A stretch of 64,000 nucleotides of DNA from Pelecanus crispus (Eukaryota > Chordata > Aves > Pelecaniformes > Pelecanidae): the NCBI RefSeq assembly GCF_030463565.1, contig NC_134644.1, positions 131,933,388 to 131,997,387 of the forward strand, written 5' to 3'. The number at the start of each line of letters is the position of its first letter. Positions within the stretch are counted from its first letter, which is position 1. The notes under the pieces are model-generated. The model made no database searches. It was given only the letters and a program-made list of their open reading frames with translations, and was not told where the DNA came from. The translations under genes and the position numbers were made by a program. Of this stretch, positions 40,900 through 52,700 are shown piece by piece.

Positions 40900-41050
40900 T
40901 TGCAGTACCTCATCGAACAAATCAGTAGAAAATTGGGTCATTTTCACTTGGTTACTCTCTCTGCTTTCATATGCCTCATACTCACTGTTTAACTGTCCTT
41001 CCCCCACCACAAATCTTCCCATCTCCAAATCCCAAGGAAGGAGGGTAGTC
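40900..41050 (-). CDS. Unrecognised gene, putative upstream exon
   Basis: Minus strand, donor CTGCAA|GTAATT at the low end. The frame reads TTLLPWDLEMGRFVVGEGQL, then NSEYEAYESRESNQVKMTQF and STDLFDEVLQ, and ends in phase 0. An ATG in frame at 41022-41020 could be the initiator, giving a 176-residue protein with the two following exons. Alternatively the exon starts after the TTAG at 41052-41051 and more exons lie upstream. No CpG island or clear promoter is seen above it. Acidic, polar, no transmembrane segment. Not recognised. Confidence 0.45.
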
Positions 41051-41175
41051 CTAACATAGCATGAACTAATCTAGCGTTGCTAGTTTAGCCTTTCCAACAC
41101 AAAAAAAATCTTGGTTTTCCTGCCACTGGAATATCTTGGTGCGGCCCAGAGTACTTAAAAAAAGTTGATTTTCAG

Positions 41176-41385
41176 TGGCGAGGAAGTTTTAGATTTCTGT
41201 ATGAAAACAGAAGTGCGATATTTTTGCAAGTGTGTGGTGCAGTGGCAAAGGAATAAATGCTCGAAAACCAGACTAGAAATTGATTCAGACCCTCTCCTGT
41301 TTCAGCTGTCAGACAGTGAAGCTGTCGAGTGGTCCAGCCTGCTCCACCAGTGTATTACCCATCTACGCACTCTGGGGAAGTACTT
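41176..41385 (+). CDS. Orphan exon-like ORF on the plus strand
   Basis: Flanked by a good acceptor (GATTTTCAG) and a fair donor (GTAAGA), open throughout, 210 nt, symmetric phase 2. It reads GEEVLDFCMKTEVRYFCKCV, then EIDSDPLLFQLSDSEAVEWS and LLHQCITHLRTLGKYL. Divergent from, and only 125 bp from, the putative minus exon at 41050. No partner exon joins it convincingly, and I do not recognise it. It could be chance, a relic exon, or part of an unannotated transcript. Confidence 0.25.
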
Positions 41386-43736
41386 GTAAGAATGATGCTG
41401 TGTTGATTCAGTTAAGGGAAATCTCCCAAATGCCCAAAGTAATTAATAATAAATAAATAAATAAATAAACAGCTTGTTACTCAGGAGGCTGCGGAAGGGA
41501 TCACTAGCTGAAAGGAAGCAACAGGAACAGCTAAAACCAGCTGGAGTGATTGAATCTAGTGAGGCTGGAGATTTACCCAAGCAGTGAAAATCCTAGCTGC
41601 AACCATGAAAGGAGGAGGCAGGAGAAAAGGCTGAGTCTGCAAACAGGGCTCGTCCACCCCAGGGTGCGGTTTCCACCTCTACTCAGTGTGGTCCTGTGGT
41701 GTCTCTTAAAGATGCCGACGGCTTGGGTAGTGCCCGAGCGACGCTGTGAGCAGGGCTGTTGCCCGGGGCGGAGGTGGGGAGGGCAGCAGCCCACCTGGGA
41801 GCCCTGACAGCAGCTGGGCTCTCCTCGAGGGTATCCCTGCGCCAGGGAATTCTCCAGCCGGGCTGCGCACACGGCTCTGCAAAACCACCCCTGCAATGTG
41901 CAGCAGGGTCTCACCATTTACCTTCTCCTTCTCCTACCAACCTGAGTCAGCCCTGGATTTCTCTACATAAAGACCCAAGGATCGGTGTCTTTTTAGCACG
42001 TGCCACGACAGGGGTATCTCTGGGTGTCAGGGAGCGTGGTTCTGCCCTCAGCACGTTGCGTGCTCTTCTTCAAGTCTCATGGAAGTGTGTTTTCTGAGCT
42101 CTTCCTTTCAGCACGTCTCTGAGGTCTTGGCCCATCACCTCGCAACGTTTCAAAACTGGAGCGAGCTGCAAAGCGCTTCCCAGCAGCACGGGCTTCACTG
42201 AAAACCCGAAACTTCGCTCCAGGTTTCTGGGTTCTCAGACTGCTGAGGAAAAAAAAAGTGCTGTTGGAGGCAGTCTGGGTTTGATGACGGCACAATCCTT
42301 CCTGTCTCTCTCCGTGGCTCATTTTCTTCCTTTTTTTCAAGGCTATGCTGCAACCGTCTTGTGAAACCCCTGTGGTTTAATACGGGGTGCAATGGCATCA
42401 CCAGAGCTTTAGCCCTGCATAAACATGAGTAAAGAGGCTCACAGTGTGACTTTGTTGTGTCGGGAATAATGAAATACCTTTCCCTAATCTCTTATCCTAA
42501 AAATGCAGCCAAAGAATGGGCATCAGAGAGGATATTCCTCTGCGTAGTTAGTGCAGGTTGAATAAATACATTTATCGTATCAGTGCACTGCTACCTAGAG
42601 CTCTGGGGGTTCATCACATTGTCACAGTGTCAGACGCAGCGATGGTGACAGTGGCAAGAGCTTTTGTGAAAGGCGGTATTATGATCTGACAGCAAAACTC
42701 ATCCTAAGGTATTCATTAAATTGTTCCAGGCACCGGGACAGCCTATGATTATGTCGGGGGGTGGGGGGGAAGGAAGGGGCAAATTGTACGCTCTGCTTTC
42801 CCAGTATACACCAACTTAATCTGAAAGTCTGCCTAGGAAGGTTAAACACAGACAGCTTTGCCCAAGGAAACTCCAAACTGGCAAAGCCCATCACCCCGGG
42901 GCTGGGGGGGGTGTGTGCCCGTGCCAAATGTCTGTGCTGGTGCAGGAATGATTTCCAGTGGATGTGAGTTGCAGCTGGGCTTATCCAAAGGGTTCCCTTG
43001 GACCTCAGAGCATTTGGATGTTCCCAGCAGAGACAATGGTATCTGCAGCTCAGGCTCAGACCTGTACTTCTGGAAAGCAACCGTCCCCACACGGGAAGCT
43101 GGAGTTCCCCAGGAAGCGGCTGTGCGGCGGGGGAATCCTGGGCTGTGGCTCCTGCTGTGGGAGAAATCACACTCCAAGAAGTGCTTTAGTGCTGGGGTTT
43201 GACACCAAGAGGCCCAGTTCTCCAAGAAAAGAGTCTCGTGGAGGTTCTTCACCTAATACATTACCAGCCAGGGTATTCATTAACCCTGTCTAGAAGAGGT
43301 GCTGTTAAGAGTCAGGTTTGAGAACAACCTTTGTGGTCATGTAGAGTGGGATGTCTTCTGCAAGGAAGTGCTTCTGATGGCTCAGGAACGAGCCAAGTAG
43401 TGGGAGCAGGACAGAGCGCCGGGCCAGCGGAGCTGTGTTCAGGCTGCAGAGCTGAATGCCGTGGTGCCTGGATTGTAGCTTCTGCAAGAGACACTGTTTG
43501 TGTCCACTTTTGCTTCTTGCTGCCAAGTTTTGTGACTTTACTGGCAGTCTTTTGATTTTTTTATGCAGCTTGAAAAGAGCATTGTCTGGAAAAAAAGAAG
43601 ACCTTTAATCTAAAAATAAACTTGTAGTCCTTGCAGTTAAAAGAAAAACCAACCAAACAAAAACAGCTGACACAAAAACAAGACCTGGATGCATTATAAT
43701 AGTTCAGAAATCAGGTAAGAATGTCCAAAATGTAAC
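41386..43736. other. Intergenic, no gene recognised
   Basis: Contains an AATA-type tetranucleotide repeat at 41447-41469 and moderately GC-rich sequence at 41.6-42.2 and 42.8-43.5 kb that yields many overlapping chance ORFs on both strands. No family match. Confidence 0.5.
41447..41469. repeat. (AATA)n microsatellite
   Basis: About five tandem AATA units. Confidence 0.9.
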
Positions 43737-44112
43737 TAGTGAGGAGCAGCTGAGGGAACTGGGGTTGTTTAGCCTGGAGAAGAGGAGGCCGAGGGAAGAC
43801 CTTATCATGCTCTACAACTACCTGAAAGGAGGTTGTAGCGAGGTGGGTGTCAGTCTCTTCTCCCAAGTAGTTAGCAATAGGACAAGAGGAAATGGGCTCA
43901 AGCTGTGTCAGGGGAGGTTTAGACTGGATATTAGGAAAAATTTCTTCATGGAAAGAGTAGTCAAGCATTGGAACAGGCTGCCCAGAGTGGTGGTGGAGTC
44001 ACCATCCCTGGAGGTGTTCAAAAAATGGGTAGACATGGCACTTTGGGACCTGGTTTAGTGGGCATGGTGGTGTTGGGTTGATGATTGGACTGATGATCCT
44101 TTCCAAACTTAG
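43737..44112 (+). mobile_element. CR1 LINE 3' fragment
   Basis: Begins within the ORF2 C-terminus (GAGGAGCAGCTGAGGGAACT). The translation matches the 9.6-kb copy ([20 protein letters not shown] then [13 protein letters not shown]). The 3' end is degenerate near 44112. Confidence 0.93.
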
Positions 44113-44120
44113 TGATTCCT

Positions 44121-44291
44121 AGTTTTTACTTTCATTAAAAAATAATCCAGCCACCAAGCAAGGAAACATGAAATTCTTACTCTGCCCTTAATTGCTTTAG
44201 TGGTGGACTTGGTAATGTTAGGTTAATGATTGGACTGGATGATCTTAAAGGTCTTTTCCAACCTAAATGATTCTATGATTTTATGATTCTA
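44121..44291 (+). mobile_element. Composite repeat: unknown head joined to CR1 tail (copy 2)
   Basis: Nearly identical to 7841-8000, including the non-CR1 head (TTTTACTTTCATTAAAAAAT), the junction at CCCTTAATTG and the CR1 tail. It lies directly after another CR1 3' end, so it inserted at, or was generated next to, a CR1 tail. Confidence 0.6.
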
Positions 44292-46169
44292 GTTTGCAAT
44301 TGCTTTGTAGGCAGGTCCACCTCATGTTTTGGCCTGAGGCACAAAGATGAAGAGAGGCTGAGATGATTTCTCAGCAGTTGGGATTGACCATGCTGCTTGT
44401 CTCTGCTGCTGCTCTGATTTACCAGCTTTGTTTAAAGAACTGGGGGCATTTATTATAAATAAGTTAAAGTAGGAAACAGTCTGACTTCTTGCATGCTTAT
44501 TTTCTCTGTTAATGAGAAGAATGACCTAGTTATTGTCACTTGTTGTAAAAATTCGAAGTGGAGGAATCATTTAATCTCTTTGCAAGCAGAAGACCGGTTC
44601 ACAAATGGATGCGGTGGCTGCAGAATCAAGGTCTGCCAAGAAGAAATCAAATTTGGCCAATTTGGCAAAAATAACACTGTTCAGTTAGCTAGAAAAATGA
44701 GCTCTGCCAGCACAAAAGACTCAGAAAACCCTAGAAGATTCATGATCTTAACTCAGCCCAGAGGAGGAACCAGTGATGAGCAGCTGTTTGACAGCTATGA
44801 ACCATGAGAGAAGTGAACCTGAGTATTTGGCTAGCTCAGAGCATGTGGACAGATATGATAAATGGTGGGGATTAGGGACCTGGGAAAACTGCCAGGAGAA
44901 GAAATTCCAAGGAGCAGTGGGTCCCAGCTTGGAAGTCAACTGCTTGGGTGAGAAAAAAAAAGAGCCAGAATTTATAGATCACGGTTTATAGGTCTTGCAG
45001 AAAGTTCATGATTTTTAAGAGAGGAAAAAAAAAGCAGATTGTGGTGCCCAGGCTAGTGCAGGTGTTTGAGGGAATGCCTGGGAGCAGACCTGGATTCCTG
45101 CACAGGTTTGCTGATGCTAAAGATGCTGCTGCCTTGCACAGCAGGACCATTGTGAGCAAAGATGAATTGCAAAATGCATGGCAATTTGCAATAACTTAGA
45201 TAAAGGAACATTAAGAAAAGATCAAATTCCTGCTGGAGTCCAGGTTATGTTAAGAAAACGTTGCTTCTTCCTTTCCTCTCTTCATCTGCAGTATGAGTTT
45301 TGTATTGCCTTTCGGGCCATGCAGGGAACTTTATTTTTCATTTACACAAGAAGAGTGAACAGATGACCTCGGTGACAGATGCCAAATCATGTTTTTGAGA
45401 CTACATGCCAAGCAGCAATGCTAGGATCCCCACCAGCAGTATCATTTTCCACAGCTTATCGCAGAGGAAGTCAATGCACGAGCTGCTCCGTGCTGGCCAC
45501 AGCAGGACTTCCAAGAGCTGTAGCACACCAGGCAAACTGCATTTTAGAGAAAAATACCACAGATGCTTCAGCTGGCAGGCCTGGCAGCCAGCTGTTCTGT
45601 GCTGGGGGTAAAGAATAACTGGCCAACGTGACCTGAATACAGGTACCAGCATCTGAAACGCTTCAAGCTCCCCATGGGTCTCTGAAGAAAGCAGGGGGAA
45701 GGAGGCAGTGCAACCGGTGGCCAGCCCCCATCTGTGTGGGCTAGCACCTGTGCAGTCCTTTCCTGCTTAGTTTTTCACTAAAAACAGGTCAAAATGAGTC
45801 AGTGGCCTAAGGCAGTGACACTTAGCTGCTGAGGTGTAATAACTGTTAGTTTTCTGGTCGTAAGAGAAAATAGCAATGCTGCAGTTTGCTGCTAGCACTA
45901 GAAAAGGTACTTGCTAAGACCATTGGGTGTTAACACAAAGACCTGTGAATAAAAAAATATATGTAAGAGTATACAGTAGACGTTCTGAAGTCATGACTTC
46001 TCACTGATGCCTGGTTATTCTAGCTGAATGCTTAGTTGGTACCACAGATGGCATGAGCTCCCAACCCCTTCTTTGTAGCTGAGAGAGATTCTCAGGTTTC
46101 TTTCTGTCATGTCACCTTCCTACCAGGACAACCCAGATTCCAGTCCCAAAATCAGTGACCAGCCATGCA
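44292..46169. other. Intergenic with several plus-strand chance ORFs
   Basis: The longest is 44493-44807 (104 codons, plus strand), polar and lysine-rich, without recognised domain or clean splice signals. Others at 45008-45199 and 45379-45618 likewise. No repeat recognised. Confidence 0.4.
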
Positions 46170-46780
46170 GGAGAGGTTACTACAGCTGCATCAAAAGCAG
46201 CGTGGCCAGCAGGTCGAGGGAGGTGATTCTGCCCCTCTACTCTGCTCTGGTGAGACCTCACCTGGAGCACTGCGTCCAGCTCTGGGGCCCTCAGCACAAG
46301 GACATGGACCTGCTGGAGTGGGTCCAGAGGAGGGCCACCAAAATGATCCGAGGGCTGGAGCACCTCTCCTGTGAGGCCAGGCTGAGAGAGTTGGGATTGT
46401 TCAGCCTGGAGAAGAGAAGGCTGCGAGGAGACCTTATTGCGGCCTTTCAGTACTTAAAGGGGGCCTACAGGAAGGATGGGGAGAATCTTTTTAGCAAGGC
46501 CTGTTGTGACAGGACAAGGAATAATGGATTTAAACTAAAGAAGAATAGATTTAGACTGGATATAAGGAAGAAATTGTTTACAGTGAGGGTGGTGAAGCAC
46601 TGGGACAGGTTGCCCAGAGAGGCAGTGGAGGCCCCATCCCTGGCAACATTCAAGGTCAGGTTGGACGGGGCTCTGAGCAACCTGATCTGGTTAAAGCTGT
46701 CCCTGCTCACTGCAGGGGCGTTGGGCTGGATGGCCTCTAAAGGTCCCTTCCAACCCAAAGCATTCCATGATTCTATGATA
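46170..46780 (+). mobile_element. CR1 LINE 3' fragment, longest in window
   Basis: About 610 bp. An uninterrupted frame encodes the ORF2 C-terminus: [20 protein letters not shown], then [40 protein letters not shown] and [18 protein letters not shown]. This is the end of the reverse transcriptase and the region after it. It is followed by the 3' UTR and CATTCCATGATTCTATGAT. The endonuclease and most of the reverse transcriptase are missing, so it is a dead 5'-truncated copy, but still open over roughly 190 codons. Confidence 0.95.
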
Positions 46781-49700
46781 CAGCTAGGTCCACATGGGCA
46801 ATGCAGCACCCTCGGAAGGGAGCTAGAGAGGAAAACAGCCAGTGCAGGGGCCCCATGCAGTGCACGTCGCCGGGATTTTATCACAGAGCGGCCCTAATCC
46901 AGTGCTGTGGGCTGAGTGCGCATTGGTGGTCAAAGTGATCTTCTGGCTATGCTTCCCCTGGCAGGAATCCAGCTTGCACGCTCCAAGACTATGCTGCAGT
47001 GTGAGCCACAGTAAGGGGGGGCAACCACAAAATTCATTTAAAAAAAGTGTTCTTGATCTAAATTAAACTACCAGTCTAGCGATACCTAGAGGTAATGGAT
47101 GCCTTACGCAGGGACTGAGCTCCATCTCAGCACCGCAATGGTCTCTAGCTGGAAGAACTGGAGGGCCCACTGGAGCTAAAAAAAAAAAAAAAAAAAAAAA
47201 TCACTGCTAGCCATCTGTGCTTTTTCTCCTTATTTCTCTGTCTGTCTGTCTCTACAGACAGCAACTGAATGCTTCTACTTTGCATGTCAATATAATTTCA
47301 CTTTGTCTTCAGTTAAAATTCATTTCAGTTTGAGCTGAGTGATTTCAGGCTGGCTGGCAGACTACCAGTATCTCATTCTCTAGAGAACAGCAGTCCCAGA
47401 TGGGACCGTGAAAGCAGGGCCCACCAGCTGCAGGCAAGGTCCCTGCTGTGGGGCACACAGGGCTGCTCCTGTTCCGAGCCATGAAGGCTGGTTTGAAGCA
47501 GCGAAAGGCAGCGGGGAACTGGAGTGTCACTGGCATAGCACAGGACAGGGAACACTCAAATCCTGGCTGCCTCTCCAGAATTATCATTCTTTCCCTTCCA
47601 TGGCATATTCTGTGGACCGAAACTATATGTCACCTCATGTGAGACCTGCAGATATGCACCACCCTTACAGGTGTTGGCTCAGAGTTTAATTTAATAATAA
47701 ATATTATTCTGTTAATTATATATCTACTGTGGGTTTTCCTAAAATATCAGATGCTGCTATGTAAACACCACAGTTATCTTGGTAGGTTATCGTCTCACAC
47801 ACTACCTCCACCTCTGTCCCATTCGTCTCGATCTTGCGAGCCACCAAGTGCACATGGATGCTGTCTGTCCTTACGCCTGCGGGTGCTCGGGACAGTGCAG
47901 CTCTGGAGCGGTAAGTGGAAGCTGCTGGGTGTAACTCAGAAAAGAAATGATGCAACTCAGCCTAAGAAATTAGTGAAGTGGTAGCAAGTAGGGCAAGATT
48001 GTTTTGAAATAAGAATGAATTATTATTGTATACTAAGCTGATTATGCATCCGGGTTGAGATGTACAGAATGGGTGGGCTACGCTATAGCTGGGAGAAGCC
48101 AGGCACACAGCCAGCCGCATACAATGTGTGTGTTTGTGCGGCTGGTGGCAAGCAAATCCATCACCCTCTTCGGAGAGTACTGTAAATGTGAGCGGGGTCT
48201 GCCAGATGGCAGACATCCGGAAAGACACAAGGAGAGAGCAAAGCGTAACCGCATTGTGCGTGGCAGTAAGCAGGCTGGGTCTGTCCACAGATGGAAACTT
48301 GCAAATCACAGCCCTGGTGCGAGCTCACGGGAAAATGCTGACAAAGTCAGGCCCCAGTTCCCCAGCCTCCTCTGCGTAACCGAAAAATCAGGACGAGGGT
48401 CCGGATCGATCTCATCTGCTAAGGTTGCACAAATCTGGAGGAAACAGCAAGCCTGGATGTGGCTGAGCTGCTCTTGGTGTAGGGCACACAGAAGGGCTGT
48501 AGGAAGACAAACTGACTTAGAGTGCTCTTGCAGCTCATTAGCTCTGGGGATAATTAGAGACTGGATCATCCTGTAGATTATATCAGATTAAAATTCCAAA
48601 ATCAGAAAGTACAAGGAACGCAAATATGTTCCCTCTTCCTCCTCCCACTTCCTTTGCTTGTCACTCTCCATGGACAGCCACAGGATAAGGTATCCTAGAG
48701 CTGCTGAACGCCAGTGTGGAACAGGGAGGGGGAATTTTTATATAGCTGTTTTCTCAGTTGCGTTATGCTACTACTTCCAAAAACTGAATTCCATGAAATG
48801 AAGACAAGAATGGCTGGAAGAAAAGAAAGCTTTTCTTTTTTTTTTCCCCTCCTACTGCATCCAGTCTGTATTTGACTAAGTTTCTTGCTTCTTTGCAAAA
48901 CTTTTTGTCTTTTTTCCCTTTCAAGGCAGGCTGACAAAACAGAGAACAACATGGGAGTTGCGTCCTCCTCCTTTGCCTTGCCTGCCTTGACTCAGGAGAC
49001 ATGCAGGCAAGGACGGTCTGCAGCTCCCTAGCAAGAGGGTGCTTACCTGAGACTTCTGGCTGAAGTGACAAGTCTCTGTGCAACACGTTCTCTGAATCAC
49101 TCCTCAGTGTGATAAATAGGACCAGTCTTTTAGCTTCTGGTGTCCTTAAGTTTTATTCTTGTCCCATATGAGCCCAAATAAGAGTAGTCTGAGACCCCTG
49201 TCTGGGTCCAAGTGAAAACAGGTAGCTCAGAAAAGTTAATTTGATTTATACCAAGGGACAAACCTGTTTGGACAAACCAGTATGTCTTTTTGAAGCCAGC
49301 TACGGATATGGTTTTTTTGAGTTCCACCTTATCTCAGTAACAAAAAGACCTAGCAGAAACTCCACGACTTGGGTGTTGGGCTGTGACATATTTTAACATC
49401 TACTGTGCAGCAGCTCTTTAGACCATGTTGGGGTGTGTATATTTGTCAAGGATTGACAGAAGGGTGCTTTGTGGAGACACAAGGCTCTTCCACACTGCTG
49501 TGATATAATGGGTTGTTAGTGACTTGTCAGTTCATGTTTCCAATTACTGTTATTACTATTATTTTAAAACTGTGGGTGTTTCTAAAATTGCTTTATATCA
49601 GATAATAAGTATACTCATTCTTCAGTTACACTAATTAGCATTCTGAGTTTGATTCTGCCACCTCGATGGCTCCAAGAACTGGGACTGGTTACCACATACA

Positions 49701-52700
49701 CAAAGCTCTTAGCTCTTTTCCATAAATAGATTACAACCTCCTAGTTTTAACTCTTGATGTCCCAAAGACCATCCTTACTGCCTCTGTCTCTTCTGTGGCT
49801 CATTCAGAGTTTCTCTCCTACCAAAAGATACATCTTGCAAAGGAGTGTCTCTTTTTGACTGAAATAAAAACACAGTCCCTAAGCAATTCCCATCCCTTGG
49901 CATGTTGGTGTAGAGCACATTTACTTGAAGCGGCCCTAATGTATAGCTTCTGTATTAGCCCCTCCTGGGCTGCTCTTACGTTTCCTACCAATTGTGCACA
50001 CATCCCCCAGCCCCGGGAAGGGACACTTCAGATCATTGCCAGGCTACAGCATGGAGCAGCCTGAAAATGCCATGCGTGCCAATCTAGCTAAAAACAAAGC
50101 TGGTGAGCAGTGGTAGAGCAGAGCAAAGTCTTGCTTTTAAAAACTGCCTTAAAAAAAAATCTGAGTCTGACCTAAAAAGAAGCAAAGTAGCGGAGCACGT
50201 CAATAAAAGCAAAGAGGGGAGGATTCGATAATGTGGCACTGCTGGATGCAACAACAGCTTAAGGTATGTTACTAAACCAGAAGAATGTTTTCCTGAAAAA
50301 TTTGTGGTATTTCACTGGAGAAAGCTCTAAAGGGACATTTCAAAGGAGGAACAAACCAAAGAAAGAAAAAAAAAAAAAATCCAGACCAGCTGAAACCTTG
50401 GAAGATGGGCCACAAGGACTTGCATTGAACCAAGGAATAGAGACTGTATTATCTAATAGAAGTGACCAAATTAATTTCATTTAAAGCCTTGCTAGGAGGC
50501 TCCATATGCATTTTATGGTCCATCTCCTGGCTGGAGAATATTATTTTCTCAGAGAGAATCAAAATCTGCCTTTGTAATGATTGGGAGACACATAGAGCCC
50601 TCTAACTGTGGTGCAGTCAACTGTATTTCATTAGGTAAACTATTGCCCTCCTCACCAGACTACACATGCATATCATTCAGAAGCTAAAGCCTGTCTACCT
50701 TGTTACCTACCCAGAAGTTTGCCGCTCTCCTATTGCCAGACGAAGCATCTCAGCTGGTTTTCTTACAGTATGAAAATAAAGGAGCTGCTGGCAGATATTC
50801 ATTATGACAAGTCATCGGGTTTGAAACTCACTTCACACCTTGGGTTTGCCATCAGCCAAGTCCCTTCACCTTTCAGACCAACTACAAAGCCTGGGTTTTT
50901 CTCACAGCTGATATGGGGTTTTCTATCTGTGCCATAGCTCAAATTGCTCCAATAGCAAACGCATCCTCCGTTTCACTGCCAACGTGGGGAGAGATGAAAT
51001 GGCCGTACTGCAGCTCAGGACAGAACCAGGTCTGTTGATTGCTGCCTGGGTGTATTTGCACACCGGACATCTCACTCTGACTGCAGGATGGAGCTGTGAA
51101 CTGGTATGTGGCTTTACTGAAGGTGCAGAAAGAGCCAAACTGACGTTTTGTTAAACGTGACAAGGTTAGAACCTACTAGGTTTATTTTTAAGGAAAAATA
51201 TAAAAATGCTTCTATTTCTAGCCCATTTATTTGATTTCTAGCCGGTCTGTTTGTAGTGACTGTTTCCACCAACACTAGGAGACAGCTCCCTAACCTAACG
51301 TAACCTACCAATGGTCCACTTACTGCATACAACCAACACATCTTCCTTTCTGTGGTAGTTGGGTGTGTTAATAAAGCAAACAACAACCAAATAATAACGG
51401 TGAGCAAAAAACCCTGCTCCTGGCTTGGCTGCTGCCAGGGGCCACGTTGTAGATGTGCTGAACTGAGACACTTCCCCTTGGTTTTTTTATGTACTAGGGA
51501 CCTGTCTTGGGGTGCCAGAAATGCCACAGAAGCCATTTAACTCTTCCCTGAAGGCTGCATCCAAAAAAACCCGCTTATCTTCAGGAGAACAGCGCCAACC
51601 CGTTATACACTGCTGTTGAGGGAGATTGTAGCTTGTTAAGATGCAATGAGTAATATGTTTGGAAATTTAATTAAAATGTTTTTCAATCATTCATGAAAAC
51701 TCTTTTAATGCAGTGTAAAGCTTGATAATGTCTGTGGTTGTACTTTGACCTGATGAAAGCTCTGAATGGAAACTTATACAGTAGGTAATATTTACTCTGG
51801 CAGTGTGTCAGTAGGCAATGTCTACTGCTTTTATTGCTCTGTGGAATAAAAGTTTTGAATTTTGCTCTGTACTGAACCATTTATTGTCTTGAAATTGGCA
51901 GCAGTAACACCCAGCTGGATGCCGGTATGTTTTGTGTTTGCGAACAGGCTGATCCATGGGAAACAATCTAGCAGACAAATCAGCTTCTTTATGAATTAAA
52001 CAAAATCTTTACTTGGGTATGAGGCATTTGAGCCTGAGGGAGCTATTATTTTGGAAAAGGCCCATAAAAGGACTTTTTAAGACACTGACTTTGTGAGTTT
52101 TAAGTACGATATTCTTAGACTGCCTTTAGTTGTGCCTTGCTTTGCATAACCCAGTGGACTTTTATAAAACAGTATCTTCTTTGTAAATGGTGCTGGGGTC
52201 CAAAGCTCTGAACTGGAAGTCAGAACAGAGCTCGGTGCCTGGCCAAGCTGCTGAGCTGCTTAAATTGTTCTTCTTCTGCCCCCCACCTTCTTTTCTGCCT
52301 TGTCCCTGGGACAGGAACTGCCATTTATTTCCTATCTGTTTCTCTATTGCATAGCACTGAAAAATTCCTTCTTATAAGCAAAAGAGAGAGGTAGAAAGTT
52401 TACTCAGAAATAGCTGGCTGCTCAGTACCAAAAATAAGCTTAGCATGTAGAGATATTTCTGTGTGCTTAGAGCCAGTCCTATCAACTCTCACAATCTCGT
52501 GAATGTCATGGGATCTGATGTTTTCTTAATTCTCTGGCTGATGGTAATCAACGAACCACATGATAATCTTGACTTCATTAACACAATGAAAACATGACAT
52601 GTAAATTTCTAGCTTTGTAGTTGTTGAGAAAATATGAAGCAAGACAGTTTTAAATCCTGAAGGTAAATAAAATAATCTGATGGTCATTCTGACCCTTTAT

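Noticed and set aside
42420..42500. Minus-strand exon-like segment (acceptor TTTTTAG, donor GTGAGC, 54 nt open)
   Set aside because: Its phase does not fit the most likely start of the 41050-40900 exon, and it is too short to judge alone.
44493..44807. Plus-strand 104-codon ORF
   Set aside because: No domain, no clean splice signals and no promoter; overlapping frames are also open.
46109..46897. A 262-codon ORF as a host gene
   Set aside because: Its central part is the CR1 ORF2 C-terminus and the element ends in the CR1 3' terminal repeats.
48055..48576. Plus-strand 173-codon ORF and minus-strand 47716-47955 ORF
   Set aside because: Somewhat protein-like stretches, but no recognised family, no consistent splice partners, and locally higher G+C makes long frames likely.
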